A stretch of DNA of 48,784 bases from Gammaproteobacteria bacterium (GTDB taxonomy: Bacteria > Pseudomonadota > Gammaproteobacteria > UBA5861): contig JAKSCV010000103.1 of NCBI GenBank assembly GCA_022360445.1, forward strand, positions 1 to 48,784. Reading direction: 5' to 3'. The notes under the pieces were generated by a model. It was given only the letters and a program-made list of their open reading frames with translations, was not told where the DNA came from and searched no databases. Position numbers and translations under genes: made by a program. Each line of letters starts with the position of its first letter. Position 1 is the first letter of the stretch. This document shows positions 6,338-15,751 of the stretch, in pieces.

Positions 6338-8281
6338 ATGACACAGCAAGTGAAAATGGCTGAAGGGACGGCTATTCGGAAAGCAGATTTTTCCAACGAT
6401 ACAACAGTCGTTGGGTTGTTAGCTCGAAATGCCAAAGAAATAGGTAGCCAGGTGGCCCTTAAAGAAAAAGATTTCGGCATATGGCAAGAATATACTTGGC
6501 AGGATTATCTGGATAAGGCGATCTACTTTGCCGCTGGTCTTGAAATCTTAGGGTTTCAGGCTGAAGAAGCGTTGCTGTTGATTGGCGATAACCGCCCTGA
6601 CCTCTATTTTGGAACCGTAGGTGTTTCTGCCTTGCGTGGTAGCCCGATGCCAGCTTATCCTGATGCAAACCCGCAAGAAATATTGAATTTTGCTCATGAA
6701 AGTCGTGTTCGTTATGCGTTCGTTGAAGACCAAGAGCAAGTTGACAAACTCCTTGACCTACGTGAAGACATTGGGACGCTAGAGTACATTATCTATTCCG
6801 ATCCGCGTGGCCTAGCTGCGTACTCTGCACCGGGCCTCACCTCTTATGCCGAGGTGATTGAAAAAGGGCAGCAAGCTATCCAAGCTAACCCTGCCTTGTA
6901 TGACGATTTAGTGAACCGTGCTCAACCAAGTGATGCAGCCATATTTGTCCACTCTTCGGGTACAACGGGTAAACCGAAAGGGGTTATTCTTAAACATCGA
7001 AATGTACTCGCAGGCGTAAGAAATGGTTTTGAAGGCGGTAGCCTTGAAAAAAATGAAGTGATCATGGGCTATTTGCCTATGGCCTGGATTGGTGATTATG
7101 CGTTTACAGTTGCCGCAGGTATCGCATTACAGTGGAAGCTCTGTATTCCTGAACAACAAGAGACACTGCTACGTGATATGAGAGAAATCGCGCCGACGTT
7201 TTATCTGGCGGCTCCTCGGTCCTGGGACAATATGCTCACCAATATCCAAGTAGGTATGCAGGATGCGCCTCGATTTAAAAAGGCGGTTTATCATTACTTT
7301 ATGGATCTTGGATTCAAGGTCGAGAAGAAGCGGTTTGAAGGAAAGGCTCCCTCAATATGGGAACGAATTAACCGGATAGTGGGCGAGTTTTTTGTATATG
7401 GCCCAATTAAAGACGCGATGGGACTGTCGCGGATCCGTACAGCCTACACTGGCGGTGAAGCTATGGGCGAAGACACCTTTCTATTTTATCGGTCACTGGG
7501 AGTCGCGCTCCGACAACTCTACGGGCAAACAGAGAGTAGTGCTTTCAATTCAACGCAATCTGCAGATGAAGTGAGACTGCATACCGCAGGTAAGCCGCTA
7601 CCAGGTGTAACCGTTAAAATTGATGACTCAGGTGAGCTACTGCTGAAATCCGAAAGCAACTTCGAAGGTTACTATGAAAATGAAAAAGCAACAGTAGAAA
7701 CTTTGGTAGATGGATGGCTTCATACCGGTGATGCTGGCTATCTGGAGGAAGATGGGCATATTGTTGTGCTTGGGCGTCTCTCAGAAGTGGTATATACCGC
7801 AAAAGGGGAGCGCTTTATACCAAACTATATCGAAAATAGAATTAAGTTCAGTCCGTATGTGAAAGACGTTGCCGTGTTAGGCCGGGACAGGGATGAACTG
7901 TGTGCCATGGTGTGTATTGATATTGATGCAGTGGGTAACTGGGCAGAGCTTCAAGGTATTTCGTATATATCGTACGCCGATCTTTCTCAAAAACCGGCTG
8001 TGTATGATTTGGTTCGTGATGCGATTGCACATGTCAATGAAACATTGCTCGAGCCACTGCAAATAAAAAGATTTAGTAACCTGCACAAGGAGTTTGATCC
8101 GGATGATGGTGAAATAACTCGTACACGTAAGTTACGCCGGAAAGTGGTTGAAGAACGTTATACAGACGTTATTGAAGCACTTTACAGTGATAAGAAAGAA
8201 ATCACTGTGAAAGCGCAGATTACTTATGATACGGGTGAAACCGGTACGATTGAACGTAACTTGTCCATACGCGAGGTTTAA
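6338..8281 (+). CDS. AMP-forming acyl-CoA ligase (long-chain type), operon 1
   Basis: This 647-residue cytoplasmic adenylate-forming enzyme should join a carboxylic acid to CoA at the cost of ATP. The ATP-binding loop HSSGTTGKPKG is at 205-215, YGQTES at 395-400, and LHTGD with the ribose-binding aspartate (D465) at 461-465; the C-terminal hinge and lysine-rich segment reads GEITRTRKLRRK near residue 605. Length and C-terminal pattern fit the long-chain (FAA1/FadD15-like) group more than short-chain acetyl-CoA synthetases or phenylacetate ligases. It sits between the ATPase and permease genes with one-base gaps, which argues that uptake and CoA activation of one substrate are coupled. The actual acid is not known. 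Confidence 0.88.
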   Translation: MTQQVKMAEGTAIRKADFSNDTTVVGLLARNAKEIGSQVALKEKDFGIWQEYTWQDYLDKAIYFAAGLEILGFQAEEALLLIGDNRPDLYFGTVGVSALRGSPMPAYPDANPQEILNFAHESRVRYAFVEDQEQVDKLLDLREDIGTLEYIIYSDPRGLAAYSAPGLTSYAEVIEKGQQAIQANPALYDDLVNRAQPSDAAIFVHSSGTTGKPKGVILKHRNVLAGVRNGFEGGSLEKNEVIMGYLPMAWIGDYAFTVAAGIALQWKLCIPEQQETLLRDMREIAPTFYLAAPRSWDNMLTNIQVGMQDAPRFKKAVYHYFMDLGFKVEKKRFEGKAPSIWERINRIVGEFFVYGPIKDAMGLSRIRTAYTGGEAMGEDTFLFYRSLGVALRQLYGQTESSAFNSTQSADEVRLHTAGKPLPGVTVKIDDSGELLLKSESNFEGYYENEKATVETLVDGWLHTGDAGYLEEDGHIVVLGRLSEVVYTAKGERFIPNYIENRIKFSPYVKDVAVLGRDRDELCAMVCIDIDAVGNWAELQGISYISYADLSQKPAVYDLVRDAIAHVNETLLEPLQIKRFSNLHKEFDPDDGEITRTRKLRRKVVEERYTDVIEALYSDKKEITVKAQITYDTGETGTIERNLSIREV

Positions 8282-8282
8282 G

Positions 8283-9176
8283 ATGGGATTTGACTGGATT
8301 TTTGCAGGTGAGCTTGCCATTAATGGCGCCTTATCTGGGCTGATGTACAGTTTGATTGGGTTGGGTATTGTGCTTATTTATAAGTCATCCGCAGTGCCTA
8401 ATTTGGCCCAAGGGGCACTGGCGATGCTCGGTGCCTATATTGTTTTGGCCTTTTTTGATGGCATAGGTCTCCCGATGTGGGCAGCGATTCCTCTTGGTAT
8501 GGTCGTTATGTTTGGTGTAGGGACAGGTATTGAGCGCTTCACTCTCAGAAGGATGGCTGGACAACCCATCGTCATGATCCTAATGTTGACGCTGGGTTTG
8601 GATATTTTTTTCCACGCAGTGACGCTGACACTTTGGGGTGGGACAAACCGCTCTTTAAGCTACGGTATTCCAGATGATGCGGTTGAAGTGGCCGGTATGC
8701 TGATCGACTTCACTTACCTTGCCGGTGGCATCATTGCTTTGATTCTTGTGGCTTTCTTTACTTATTTCTTCAAAACCCGGAAAGGTATTGTTTTACGGGC
8801 AATTTCGGATGATCCAGTTGCGTCTTGGTCTGTAGGTATCTCTGTTGAAAACGGTGTAGGACTATCTTGGGCCATGTCCGCGGTCGTGGCGGCTGTTACT
8901 GGTATTGTTTTTGGAGCTATCCAAGGTGTTGATTACACATTGGCGCTGTTGTTACTCAAAGGTATTGCTGTGGCTGTGCTTGGCGGGCTAGATAGTGTGT
9001 TGGGCGCCGTAGTTGCGGGCGTTTTATTAGGTGTTTTAGAAGGTATGGCTTCTGGTTTTCTGGATCCACTTGTCGGTGGAGGAAGTAAAGACTTAGTTGT
9101 CGCAGGGGCTATTATTTTGACCATTATTGTTCGGCCTCATGGCCTGTTTGGTCGCGAAGATATCGAGAGGGTTTAG
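8283..9176 (+). CDS. LivH-type ABC permease, operon 1
   Basis: This 297-residue membrane protein has about eight hydrophobic spans and the LivH-family signature segments LAQGALAMLGAYIVL near residue 41 and a C-terminal ILTIIVRPHGLFGRE. The ATG at 8283, one base after the ligase stop, is preferred over an in-frame upstream codon inside the ligase gene because the family alignment starts here. It should form one half of the permease with the LivM-type protein that follows two bases later. A close paralogue is at 15752. Confidence 0.9.
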   Translation: MGFDWIFAGELAINGALSGLMYSLIGLGIVLIYKSSAVPNLAQGALAMLGAYIVLAFFDGIGLPMWAAIPLGMVVMFGVGTGIERFTLRRMAGQPIVMILMLTLGLDIFFHAVTLTLWGGTNRSLSYGIPDDAVEVAGMLIDFTYLAGGIIALILVAFFTYFFKTRKGIVLRAISDDPVASWSVGISVENGVGLSWAMSAVVAAVTGIVFGAIQGVDYTLALLLLKGIAVAVLGGLDSVLGAVVAGVLLGVLEGMASGFLDPLVGGGSKDLVVAGAIILTIIVRPHGLFGREDIERV

Positions 9177-9178
9177 TT

Positions 9179-10252
9179 GTGTTTTATCGACAAGCAGGTG
9201 TTCACCATTCAAATTACAAGACAGACAGTGCGCTATTTCCAATACCTTTTGATAAGTGGTCCATTTATACCATGCTTGCATTAGGTATATTCGCGCCTGC
9301 TATTTTTGGTAGCTTTGCACTGACGAGTTATTTATTACCTTGGATGATATGGGCGGGTGCTGCCCTTTCACTCAATCTTTTGATTGGTTGGGCGGGCCAA
9401 TTCCACTTTGGGTACGCAGCCGTTATGAGTATTGGTGGCTATACCGCAATTCACGCCACGCTCGCGGGCATTCCCTTTGAAATTGCGCTCATTTTGGCGG
9501 GTTTAATGTCCATGATCGTTGGCGTTATTTTTGGTGCAGCGGCGATGAGGGTAAAAGGCTTATACCTAGCATTGGCCACTTTGGCGATGCAATTCGTTGT
9601 TGACTGGGTTCTGACCCACGTACCTGCGATTGGTGGTGGTGCCTCTGCAACACTTCAGGCACCTGACATGACCCTGTTGGGTTTCAAAATCACAAGTGAA
9701 GTTGGATATTATTATGTTGCATTTGGCTGGTTGCTGCTGGTCACTATTTTCCTTTTAAATATGCGGCGGACTGGCTTCGGCCGAGCACTTGTTGCAGTGA
9801 GAGAAAAAGATTACGCCGCTTCAATTCTAGGTGTCAATAGCTTTTACTTTAAATCTGTGGCATTTGCTGTTTCTTCTTTTATGGGGGGTGTTTCAGGAGC
9901 AATTTTAGTCTTTTGTTTTTATCATGCGGTGACGCCTGAACAGTTCACAGTTAATGTCTCCATTCAGCTTCTCGCGATGGTGATTGTTGGTGGGCTGGGG
10001 AGTATTATCGGAAGCTATTTCGGTGCGGCGTTTATCTTATTATTACCAGGTGCTTTGAATAGTTTAGTTGCTTATGTCAGCGAGTTACTGGGACTGCAAA
10101 TTGGCATCGAAACACTGGCCCACTTACCTAACTTATTTTATGGCATACTCATTATTGGGTTTTTATTATACGAACCGTTGGGGCTTGCCAAAGTGTATGA
10201 CAATATACGTAAGTATTTGATGGTCTGGCCATTTGGTTATTCTAAACGGTAG
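9179..10252 (+). CDS. LivM-type ABC permease, operon 1
   Basis: This 357-residue permease subunit starts with GTG, as its paralogue at 16667 does. It has around ten hydrophobic segments and LivM-family features: SLNLLIGWAGQFHFGYAAVMSIGGY near residue 65, RVKGLYLALATLA near 125 and TGFGRALVAVREKD near 200, the last being the ATPase-docking loop. The C-terminus (YDNIRKYLMVWPFGYSKR) is almost the same in the paralogue and appears particular to this operon type. It pairs with the LivH-type permease in the inner membrane. Confidence 0.9.
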   Translation: MFYRQAGVHHSNYKTDSALFPIPFDKWSIYTMLALGIFAPAIFGSFALTSYLLPWMIWAGAALSLNLLIGWAGQFHFGYAAVMSIGGYTAIHATLAGIPFEIALILAGLMSMIVGVIFGAAAMRVKGLYLALATLAMQFVVDWVLTHVPAIGGGASATLQAPDMTLLGFKITSEVGYYYVAFGWLLLVTIFLLNMRRTGFGRALVAVREKDYAASILGVNSFYFKSVAFAVSSFMGGVSGAILVFCFYHAVTPEQFTVNVSIQLLAMVIVGGLGSIIGSYFGAAFILLLPGALNSLVAYVSELLGLQIGIETLAHLPNLFYGILIIGFLLYEPLGLAKVYDNIRKYLMVWPFGYSKR

Positions 10253-10297
10253 TATTTACTGAGTTTGAACCACAACGACAATACGGGAGTAAATGTG

Positions 10298-11551
10298 ATG
10301 TTGAAAAGAGTCAAGTTATTATTAGCCAGTGCAGCGTGCGCGTTGGCCATTGGGCAGCCGGCATTTGCTGCAGGTGAGCCTGTTAAAATTGCAGGGATTT
10401 ATGATCTATCGAAAGTTTATACTTTCATTTCTCCGCAAATCGCTCAAGGGGCAACAGATTACATCAACTTAGTAAACAGCAGAGGTGGAGTTGAAGGTCA
10501 TCCTGTTATTTACAGCGTGGGTGATCATGGTAATGAGCCTCAGCGAGGAATTGAAGGTTATGAAAAGTTCAAGCGTGAAGGTTACGTATTATTCGATTTC
10601 CTGAGTTCGCCTGTTTCACGTGCCGTTCTTCCACGGGCAATGAAAGATGGTAATCCCATGTTGCAGACATTTGTTGGTCGGGCTGATGCGGTTGACGGCG
10701 ACGTGTTCAATTGGATTTTCCCCATGGCCCCAACCTATTGGGGGCAGGCTGCCAATATCGTCAAATTTATTGAAGACCAGGCCGGTGGTGATGCGAAGGG
10801 TAAAAAAGTGGCCTTTTTGTACCTGGACTACGCTTTTGGACAAGAGCCCATTCCAATTTTAAAAGCATTAGCAGAGAAGAAAGGTTTTGATCTTCAATTA
10901 TTCCCTTATCCTTTGCCGGGTACTGACCAAGCTTCTGCGTGGACAGGAATACGCCGTTATAAGCCAGATTGGGTTGTTCATTGGAGTTTTGCTGGCCTTC
11001 ACGTGATTGCTTCTAAGCAAATGAAGCGTAATAAAATTCCAATGTCTAAGTTCATCTCAGTAAACTGGATTAATGAAGTTGATCTGAAAAACATCGGGCA
11101 TGAACGTGCAAAAGGCTTAAAACGTTCTGAACCTGTTGTTGCAGGTCGGGAACCTGTCATCATTCAGGAAATTCTGAATGAGCTGTATGCTAAGGGTAAA
11201 GGGAGTGGTGATGTAGATAACGTCGGACAGACATACTACAACACTGGTGTTGCGATTTATGCCATTGCGCTTGAGGGTATAAGAAACGCGGTTAAATCGG
11301 GAGCCTCTTTCCCATTGACTCCGGCGGCTGTTAAGGAAGGTATGGAAAGCATCCAAGGATTTGATGTCCATGGCCTCATGCCTCCGGTCAACCTGAGTAG
11401 CAGCAACCACGGTGGTGATGGTAAAACCAGAATCAGTGAATGGGATGGTGAAAAGTGGGTGCCTTTAACTGACTGGTTTGTGGCGGACAGTGACTTGGTT
11501 TGGCAAGAAGTTAAGAAGCACTCAGCTGAGTACGTTAAGTCTGGTAAATAA
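10298..11551 (+). CDS. Periplasmic substrate-binding protein, operon 1
   Basis: This is a Peripla_BP_6/LivJ-type binding protein of 417 residues. The ATG at 10298 is chosen because GGGAG sits 8 bases before it and the product then starts with a regular signal peptide (basic MLKRVK, a hydrophobic core, cleavage after AFA near residue 26). An upstream in-frame TTG at 10265 would place 11 extra polar residues before the signal. It shares family segments with the two binding proteins of operon 2, for example GNEPQRGIE, FGQEPIPI and LPGTDQ, but is more distant from them than they are from each other. It should capture the acid in the periplasm and deliver it to the permeases. Confidence 0.88.
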   Translation: MLKRVKLLLASAACALAIGQPAFAAGEPVKIAGIYDLSKVYTFISPQIAQGATDYINLVNSRGGVEGHPVIYSVGDHGNEPQRGIEGYEKFKREGYVLFDFLSSPVSRAVLPRAMKDGNPMLQTFVGRADAVDGDVFNWIFPMAPTYWGQAANIVKFIEDQAGGDAKGKKVAFLYLDYAFGQEPIPILKALAEKKGFDLQLFPYPLPGTDQASAWTGIRRYKPDWVVHWSFAGLHVIASKQMKRNKIPMSKFISVNWINEVDLKNIGHERAKGLKRSEPVVAGREPVIIQEILNELYAKGKGSGDVDNVGQTYYNTGVAIYAIALEGIRNAVKSGASFPLTPAAVKEGMESIQGFDVHGLMPPVNLSSSNHGGDGKTRISEWDGEKWVPLTDWFVADSDLVWQEVKKHSAEYVKSGK

Positions 11552-11554
11552 ATC

Positions 11555-12343
11555 ATGGATGTTTTAACGCTAAACAATGTAGAAGTTATCTACGATAGTG
11601 TTTTTCTTGCGATTAAAGGTGTTTCGGTCGTAGTGCCTGAGGGGGGTATGGTTGCCCTCCTCGGCGCCAACGGCGCAGGTAAAAGCACCACATTAAAGTC
11701 TATCAGCGGTTTGCTCAAGAGCGAACGTGGCGAGGTTACCCGAGGGGAAGTGACTTTTTTGGGCAAGGAAATTAAACAGATGCCGCCGGCTGAACGTGTC
11801 AAGATGGGTTTGTCCCATGTTTTAGAAGGTCGGCGTGTATTCGAAAACTTAACTGGTGATGAAAATCTGACGGCTGCATCAGCGGTCCACCCTCGTTCAA
11901 ATCAAGCTGAATTAAAGGAAATGGTTTACAACTACTTCCCTCGTTTGGCTGAACGCAGAGACTCCAAATCGGGTTACCTGTCCGGTGGCGAGCAGCAAAT
12001 GCTAGCAATCGGCCGGGCGCTGATGACTCAGCCAAAACTCTTGATGCTGGATGAGCCGAGTTTAGGTCTGGCCCCATTTCTTGTTCACGAAATTTTTGAT
12101 ATTCTCAAAAAGATTAACAAAGAGCAAGGCATGAGCATTTTGGTTGTTGAGCAGAATGCCGCAGCGACTCTTGAGGTTGTTGATCATGCTTACATGATTG
12201 AGAATGGTCGGGTAGTGATGAGTGATACAGCAGAAAAACTCAAATCCAACCCCGATATTCAAGAGTTCTATCTTGGTGGTGGCGAAGCGACGAACTTTCA
12301 TGAGGTTAAGCATTACCGCAGACGTAAGCGCTGGTTGTCCTAA
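11555..12343 (+). CDS. LivF-type ABC transporter ATPase, operon 1
   Basis: This 262-residue ATPase is the second nucleotide-binding subunit. It has Walker A GANGAGKST near residue 33, a canonical signature YLSGGEQQ near 145, and Walker B LLMLDEPSLG. A short repeat, RGEVTRGEVTF, occurs near residue 55. The C-terminus is extended past the usual LivF end by a basic tail with RRRKRWLS. Only one LivF-type gene exists for the two paralogous operons, so it may serve both. It starts 3 bases after the binding-protein stop. Confidence 0.9.
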   Translation: MDVLTLNNVEVIYDSVFLAIKGVSVVVPEGGMVALLGANGAGKSTTLKSISGLLKSERGEVTRGEVTFLGKEIKQMPPAERVKMGLSHVLEGRRVFENLTGDENLTAASAVHPRSNQAELKEMVYNYFPRLAERRDSKSGYLSGGEQQMLAIGRALMTQPKLLMLDEPSLGLAPFLVHEIFDILKKINKEQGMSILVVEQNAAATLEVVDHAYMIENGRVVMSDTAEKLKSNPDIQEFYLGGGEATNFHEVKHYRRRKRWLS

Positions 12344-12368
12344 CGACTAAAAATTAAAACGTTTCTTT

Positions 12369-12395
12369 GGCAAGGGCATACTCGACGCTCTTGCC
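12369..12395 (+). terminator. Terminator-like hairpin after operon 1
   Basis: A 9-bp stem with one G-T wobble (GGCAAGGGC with GCTCTTGCC) and a 9-base loop lies 25 bases after the livF-type stop. The bases after it (ttcttcag) are pyrimidine-rich but not a clean T-run, so it may be a weak intrinsic terminator or an mRNA-end stabiliser. Confidence 0.45.
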
Positions 12396-12493
12396 TTCTT
12401 CAGTCTATCGCAAACTCTTTCGCATACAGCTAGGTGCCCCCTTTTCGGGAAAACGGATCGATCAAAAACAACTCGCTTGAGTCTATTTCTCTT

Positions 12494-12520
12494 TATTGTT
12501 AAGAACCTAGCTTAACAATA
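12494..12520. promoter_or_regulatory. Perfect 10-7-10 inverted repeat between operons 1 and 2
   Basis: Arms TATTGTTAAG (12494-12503) and CTTAACAATA (12511-12520) match perfectly around AACCTAG. It lies 151 bases after operon 1 and 471 bases before operon 2. Length, symmetry and AT-rich arms suit a dimeric repressor operator (for example of a TetR- or GntR-type protein); as RNA it would also form a hairpin, without a good T-run. Which of these it is cannot be decided from the sequence. Confidence 0.5.
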
Positions 12521-12991
12521 ACACTTTTCTTCTACTGTCTTGTCATCTGTTACGTATATTTTTTTGTTGTATTCCAATCGGAATTATCGGCATGTCTAAT
12601 CTCCAATGGGCGCCTCATCGCAGGAAAAGCGGCGAAGATATTCAACACTTGCGATGATTCACGTCATTAACTGGGTGTCGTTTCTGTAAATTACCTGTGG
12701 GACGAGGGATGTCGTCATAACATGTCACTATTGGTTGAACCTTTTTGCGCGATAGATGATTTTAATGAGTTGTCGGCCCATGTTCACATTTTCCTTCTCC
12801 TAAACAGCGGTATGTCCATAAATACTCAGGCTTTTTCTTATTCATCCATGTTTTTATATCTTCCTAATATTTAAATAAACTTGGTTTTTAGGCGGAGCTT
12901 TGATTAGTATTACCTTGCTGATACACAATTAGACTCAGCAGCTAAAAAGCTGGGCATGATAAATAAAAAATATATTTGGAGGAGGTGTGTT

Positions 12992-13783
12992 TTGAACATA
13001 TCCAAGTCAGCAGAGCCACCTAAATTGCTTTCTTGTGAGCAAATAGATCGTTCATTTGGTGGGCTAAAAGCACTCAACGGTGTTTCGTTGAGTGTTTCAC
13101 GAGGCGAGATTTTTGGCTTGGTAGGGCCCAATGGCAGTGGTAAAACGACGATGGTGAATGCGATCACCGGTTTTTACCCTCCAGACGCCGGGAAAGTGAT
13201 TTTTAATGGTCGGGATATTACGGGTATAAAACCCTATCTCATTGCGCGTTTAGGAGTTGCGCGGACTTTCCAGAACCTGGCACTGTTTAAAGGTATGAGT
13301 GTCCTTGACAATATTTTGCTTGGGCGACACGTGCACATGAAACCAGGCGTCTTAAGTACCGCACTTTATTGGTGGATGGCACGGAAAGAAGAAGTAGCTA
13401 ATCGCCAGTTTGTTGAAGAAATCATTGATTTTCTACAACTACAAAGCGCGCGGGATGAACCTGTCGAAACGATTCCAATCGGTTTACAAAAGCGGGTAGA
13501 GCTTGCACGGGCTTTGGTTGCCGAACCTACCTTTTTGATTCTTGACGAGCCGATGGCTGGTATGAATCAGGAGGAAAAAGAATACATGGCCCGCTTTATT
13601 CTGGATGCCCGCGATGAAATGGGTGTGACCGTTTTTCTAATTGAGCACCATATGGATGTCGTAACAGGCATTTGTGATCGAATGATTGCGCTCAGTTACG
13701 GCGAAATGCTCGCCGAAGGTTCGCCCAAAGAGGTCATTACACACCCAAGAGTTATTGAAGCATACCTAGGAGGCTCTCATTAG
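12992..13783 (+). CDS. LivG-type ABC transporter ATPase, operon 2
   Basis: This 263-residue ATPase is the paralogue of the one at 5542, with long identical runs around Walker A and in the region following the Q-loop. The TTG at 12992 is chosen over an upstream ATG at 12956 because GGAGGAGGT lies 5 bases before it and the product then aligns end to end with the paralogue. Walker A is at 45-52. The altered signature is conserved here as IPIGLQKR, so it is not a random mutation. The stop touches the ligase start directly (TAG then ATG). Confidence 0.88.
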   Translation: MNISKSAEPPKLLSCEQIDRSFGGLKALNGVSLSVSRGEIFGLVGPNGSGKTTMVNAITGFYPPDAGKVIFNGRDITGIKPYLIARLGVARTFQNLALFKGMSVLDNILLGRHVHMKPGVLSTALYWWMARKEEVANRQFVEEIIDFLQLQSARDEPVETIPIGLQKRVELARALVAEPTFLILDEPMAGMNQEEKEYMARFILDARDEMGVTVFLIEHHMDVVTGICDRMIALSYGEMLAEGSPKEVITHPRVIEAYLGGSH

Positions 13784-15736
13784 ATGCAATCTGCAAGTTC
13801 CCTTGTTCAAACTGTCGAATCCACCTCACCTAACTTATCTGATGCTAACCTCACTCTGGTTCAACTGGTTGCGCGTAACGCAAATCAGCATGGCGCGGGT
13901 ATTGCGTTCCGGGAGAAGGAACTGGGATTATGGAAAGAGTATAACTGGCAGGATTATTTAGATAACGTAACTTGCCTTGCAGCGGGGTTGGAATCGCTTG
14001 GTTTTCAGCCAGGTGATACGCTGATGGTCATGGGCGATAATCGGCCGAAGCTGTATTGGGCGATGATCGCTGCCGGCGGCCTGAGAGGCAAGGCAATGCC
14101 TGTTTATCCCGATGCAGCACCTGATGAGGTACTGCATTTCTGTAAATTATCTCAGCTGCGTTTTGTGATCGCAGAAGATCAAGAGCAAATTGATAAGCTG
14201 CTGGATTTACGTGAAGAAATTGGCACAATCGAGCATGTCATCTATGTAAAACCGAGAGGCATGCGCAGTTATCAAGTTCCCGGTCTGGTGGGTTATGACG
14301 AATTGATCGAACGAGGCCGTCAACGGTTAGATGCAGATGCTCAACTCCGGGACAGTATCATCAACCGTTCTCGCCCGGAGGATCCGGCGATCTACCTCCA
14401 CTCTTCAGGAACAACTGGGTTACCGAAAGCCATTGTCATACAAAATCGAAGAATTCTTTCAGGCGTTTTGAGCGCCTATGAAGGTGAGCGATTTCGACTG
14501 CATGAAGAAATTATTGCCTATCTGCCTATGGCGTGGGTGGGTGATTTTGCCCTGACAGTTGCTGCGGCAATCGCCTTGAGGTTCACAGTGAATATTCCTG
14601 AAGGCCAGGAAACTGTCTTGCGGGATATGAGAGAAGCCGCTCCCACATTCTATTTGGCAGCCCCGCGCAGTTGGGACAATATGCTCACGACGATGCAGGT
14701 TCGTATGCAGGAGTCGACACCGATTAAAAAGTGGCTTTACGACTTCTTCATGGGCTTAGCCCTTGAGAGAGAGAAGCGGCGCTTTAATTCAGAAGAGCCC
14801 ACCATCATACAAAAACTGCTGAAGCCCATTGGTGAGATCATGGTGTATGGCCCCATCAAAGATAACTTTGGTTTAAGCCGTGTCAAAAATGCTTTCACTG
14901 GAGGTGAGGCCATGGGAGAGGATACTTTCCTGTTCTATCGGGCCTTGGGAATACGGTTAATGCAGCTTTATGGGCAAACCGAAAGCAGTGCTTTTACATC
15001 GACACATCAGGCGGATGAGATTCGGTTGCATACGGTGGGAAAACCGCTGCCGGGTGTCGAAGTCAAAATCAGCGAATCGGGTGAAATACTGGTGCGCTCC
15101 AACAGTGTTTTCGATGGTTATCAAGGAAATGAAAAGGCCACAAACGAGACATTGGTAGATGGCTGGTTGCACACAGGTGATGCAGGTTACCTTGAGGAGG
15201 ACGGACATCTCGTTGTGCTGGGACGGGTTTCGGAGGTTGTTTATACCGCGACAGGCGAGCGCTACATCCCGAACTATATTGAAAACCGAATCAAATTTGA
15301 TCCGATCATTAAGGATGTTGCTGTCTTTGGGCGAGATCGTGATTATCTCACGGCGCTCGTTTGCATTGACCTGGACTCTGTGGGTAACTGGGCGGAGCAG
15401 CATGGCGTTTCTTACATATCCTATGCCGATTTATCCCAGAAACCGGAAGTTCTGGAGCAGGCTCAAAAAGCGCTTGAGCACGTCAATGACGTTTTACCAG
15501 AGGCGCTGAAAATTAAACGTTTTGCGAATTTACACAAAGAGTTCGACCCGGACGATGGTGAAATCACGCGAACACGAAAGTTGCGACGCAAGGTCGTTGA
15601 AGAGCGTTATCAGCCGATTATTGATGCCTTATACGGTGGTCAGTTGGATGTCACAATGCGTGCGCAAGTCACATATGACACAGGTGAATCAGGTTCGATC
15701 GAGCGTATTCTTGCGATTAAAGATTTAAATAGGTAA
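13784..15736 (+). CDS. AMP-forming acyl-CoA ligase (long-chain type), operon 2
   Basis: This 650-residue adenylate-forming ligase is paralogous to the one at 6338 over its whole length. It keeps the ATP loop (HSSGTTGLPKA), YGQTES, LHTGDAGYLEEDGH and the C-terminal GEITRTRKLRRK segment, so it should be active. The loop has LPKAIV where operon 1 has KPKGVI, and the middle region (about residues 300-360, expected near the acyl pocket) differs most by eye, which would allow a different substrate range. It starts exactly after the ATPase stop and should activate the acid brought in by operon 2. Confidence 0.88.
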   Translation: MQSASSLVQTVESTSPNLSDANLTLVQLVARNANQHGAGIAFREKELGLWKEYNWQDYLDNVTCLAAGLESLGFQPGDTLMVMGDNRPKLYWAMIAAGGLRGKAMPVYPDAAPDEVLHFCKLSQLRFVIAEDQEQIDKLLDLREEIGTIEHVIYVKPRGMRSYQVPGLVGYDELIERGRQRLDADAQLRDSIINRSRPEDPAIYLHSSGTTGLPKAIVIQNRRILSGVLSAYEGERFRLHEEIIAYLPMAWVGDFALTVAAAIALRFTVNIPEGQETVLRDMREAAPTFYLAAPRSWDNMLTTMQVRMQESTPIKKWLYDFFMGLALEREKRRFNSEEPTIIQKLLKPIGEIMVYGPIKDNFGLSRVKNAFTGGEAMGEDTFLFYRALGIRLMQLYGQTESSAFTSTHQADEIRLHTVGKPLPGVEVKISESGEILVRSNSVFDGYQGNEKATNETLVDGWLHTGDAGYLEEDGHLVVLGRVSEVVYTATGERYIPNYIENRIKFDPIIKDVAVFGRDRDYLTALVCIDLDSVGNWAEQHGVSYISYADLSQKPEVLEQAQKALEHVNDVLPEALKIKRFANLHKEFDPDDGEITRTRKLRRKVVEERYQPIIDALYGGQLDVTMRAQVTYDTGESGSIERILAIKDLNR

Positions 15737-15751
15737 CGGTGAGGGGATAGT

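Larger units (their letters stand above)
12344..12991. other. Intergenic region between paralogous operons 1 and 2
   Basis: No supported gene lies in these 648 bases. They contain a hairpin shortly after operon 1 (12369-12395), a perfect 27-bp inverted repeat (12494-12520), a small CAGCT-AAAA-AGCTG stem at about 12939-12952 and the strong ribosome site of the next gene. The rest is AT-rich without a clear coding frame. The promoter of operon 2 should be here, but no -35/-10 pair convinced me. Confidence 0.6.

Noticed and set aside
14957-15403. 148-residue antisense frame inside the operon 2 ligase
   Set aside because: The opposite frame of a well supported ligase; no motif or start context.
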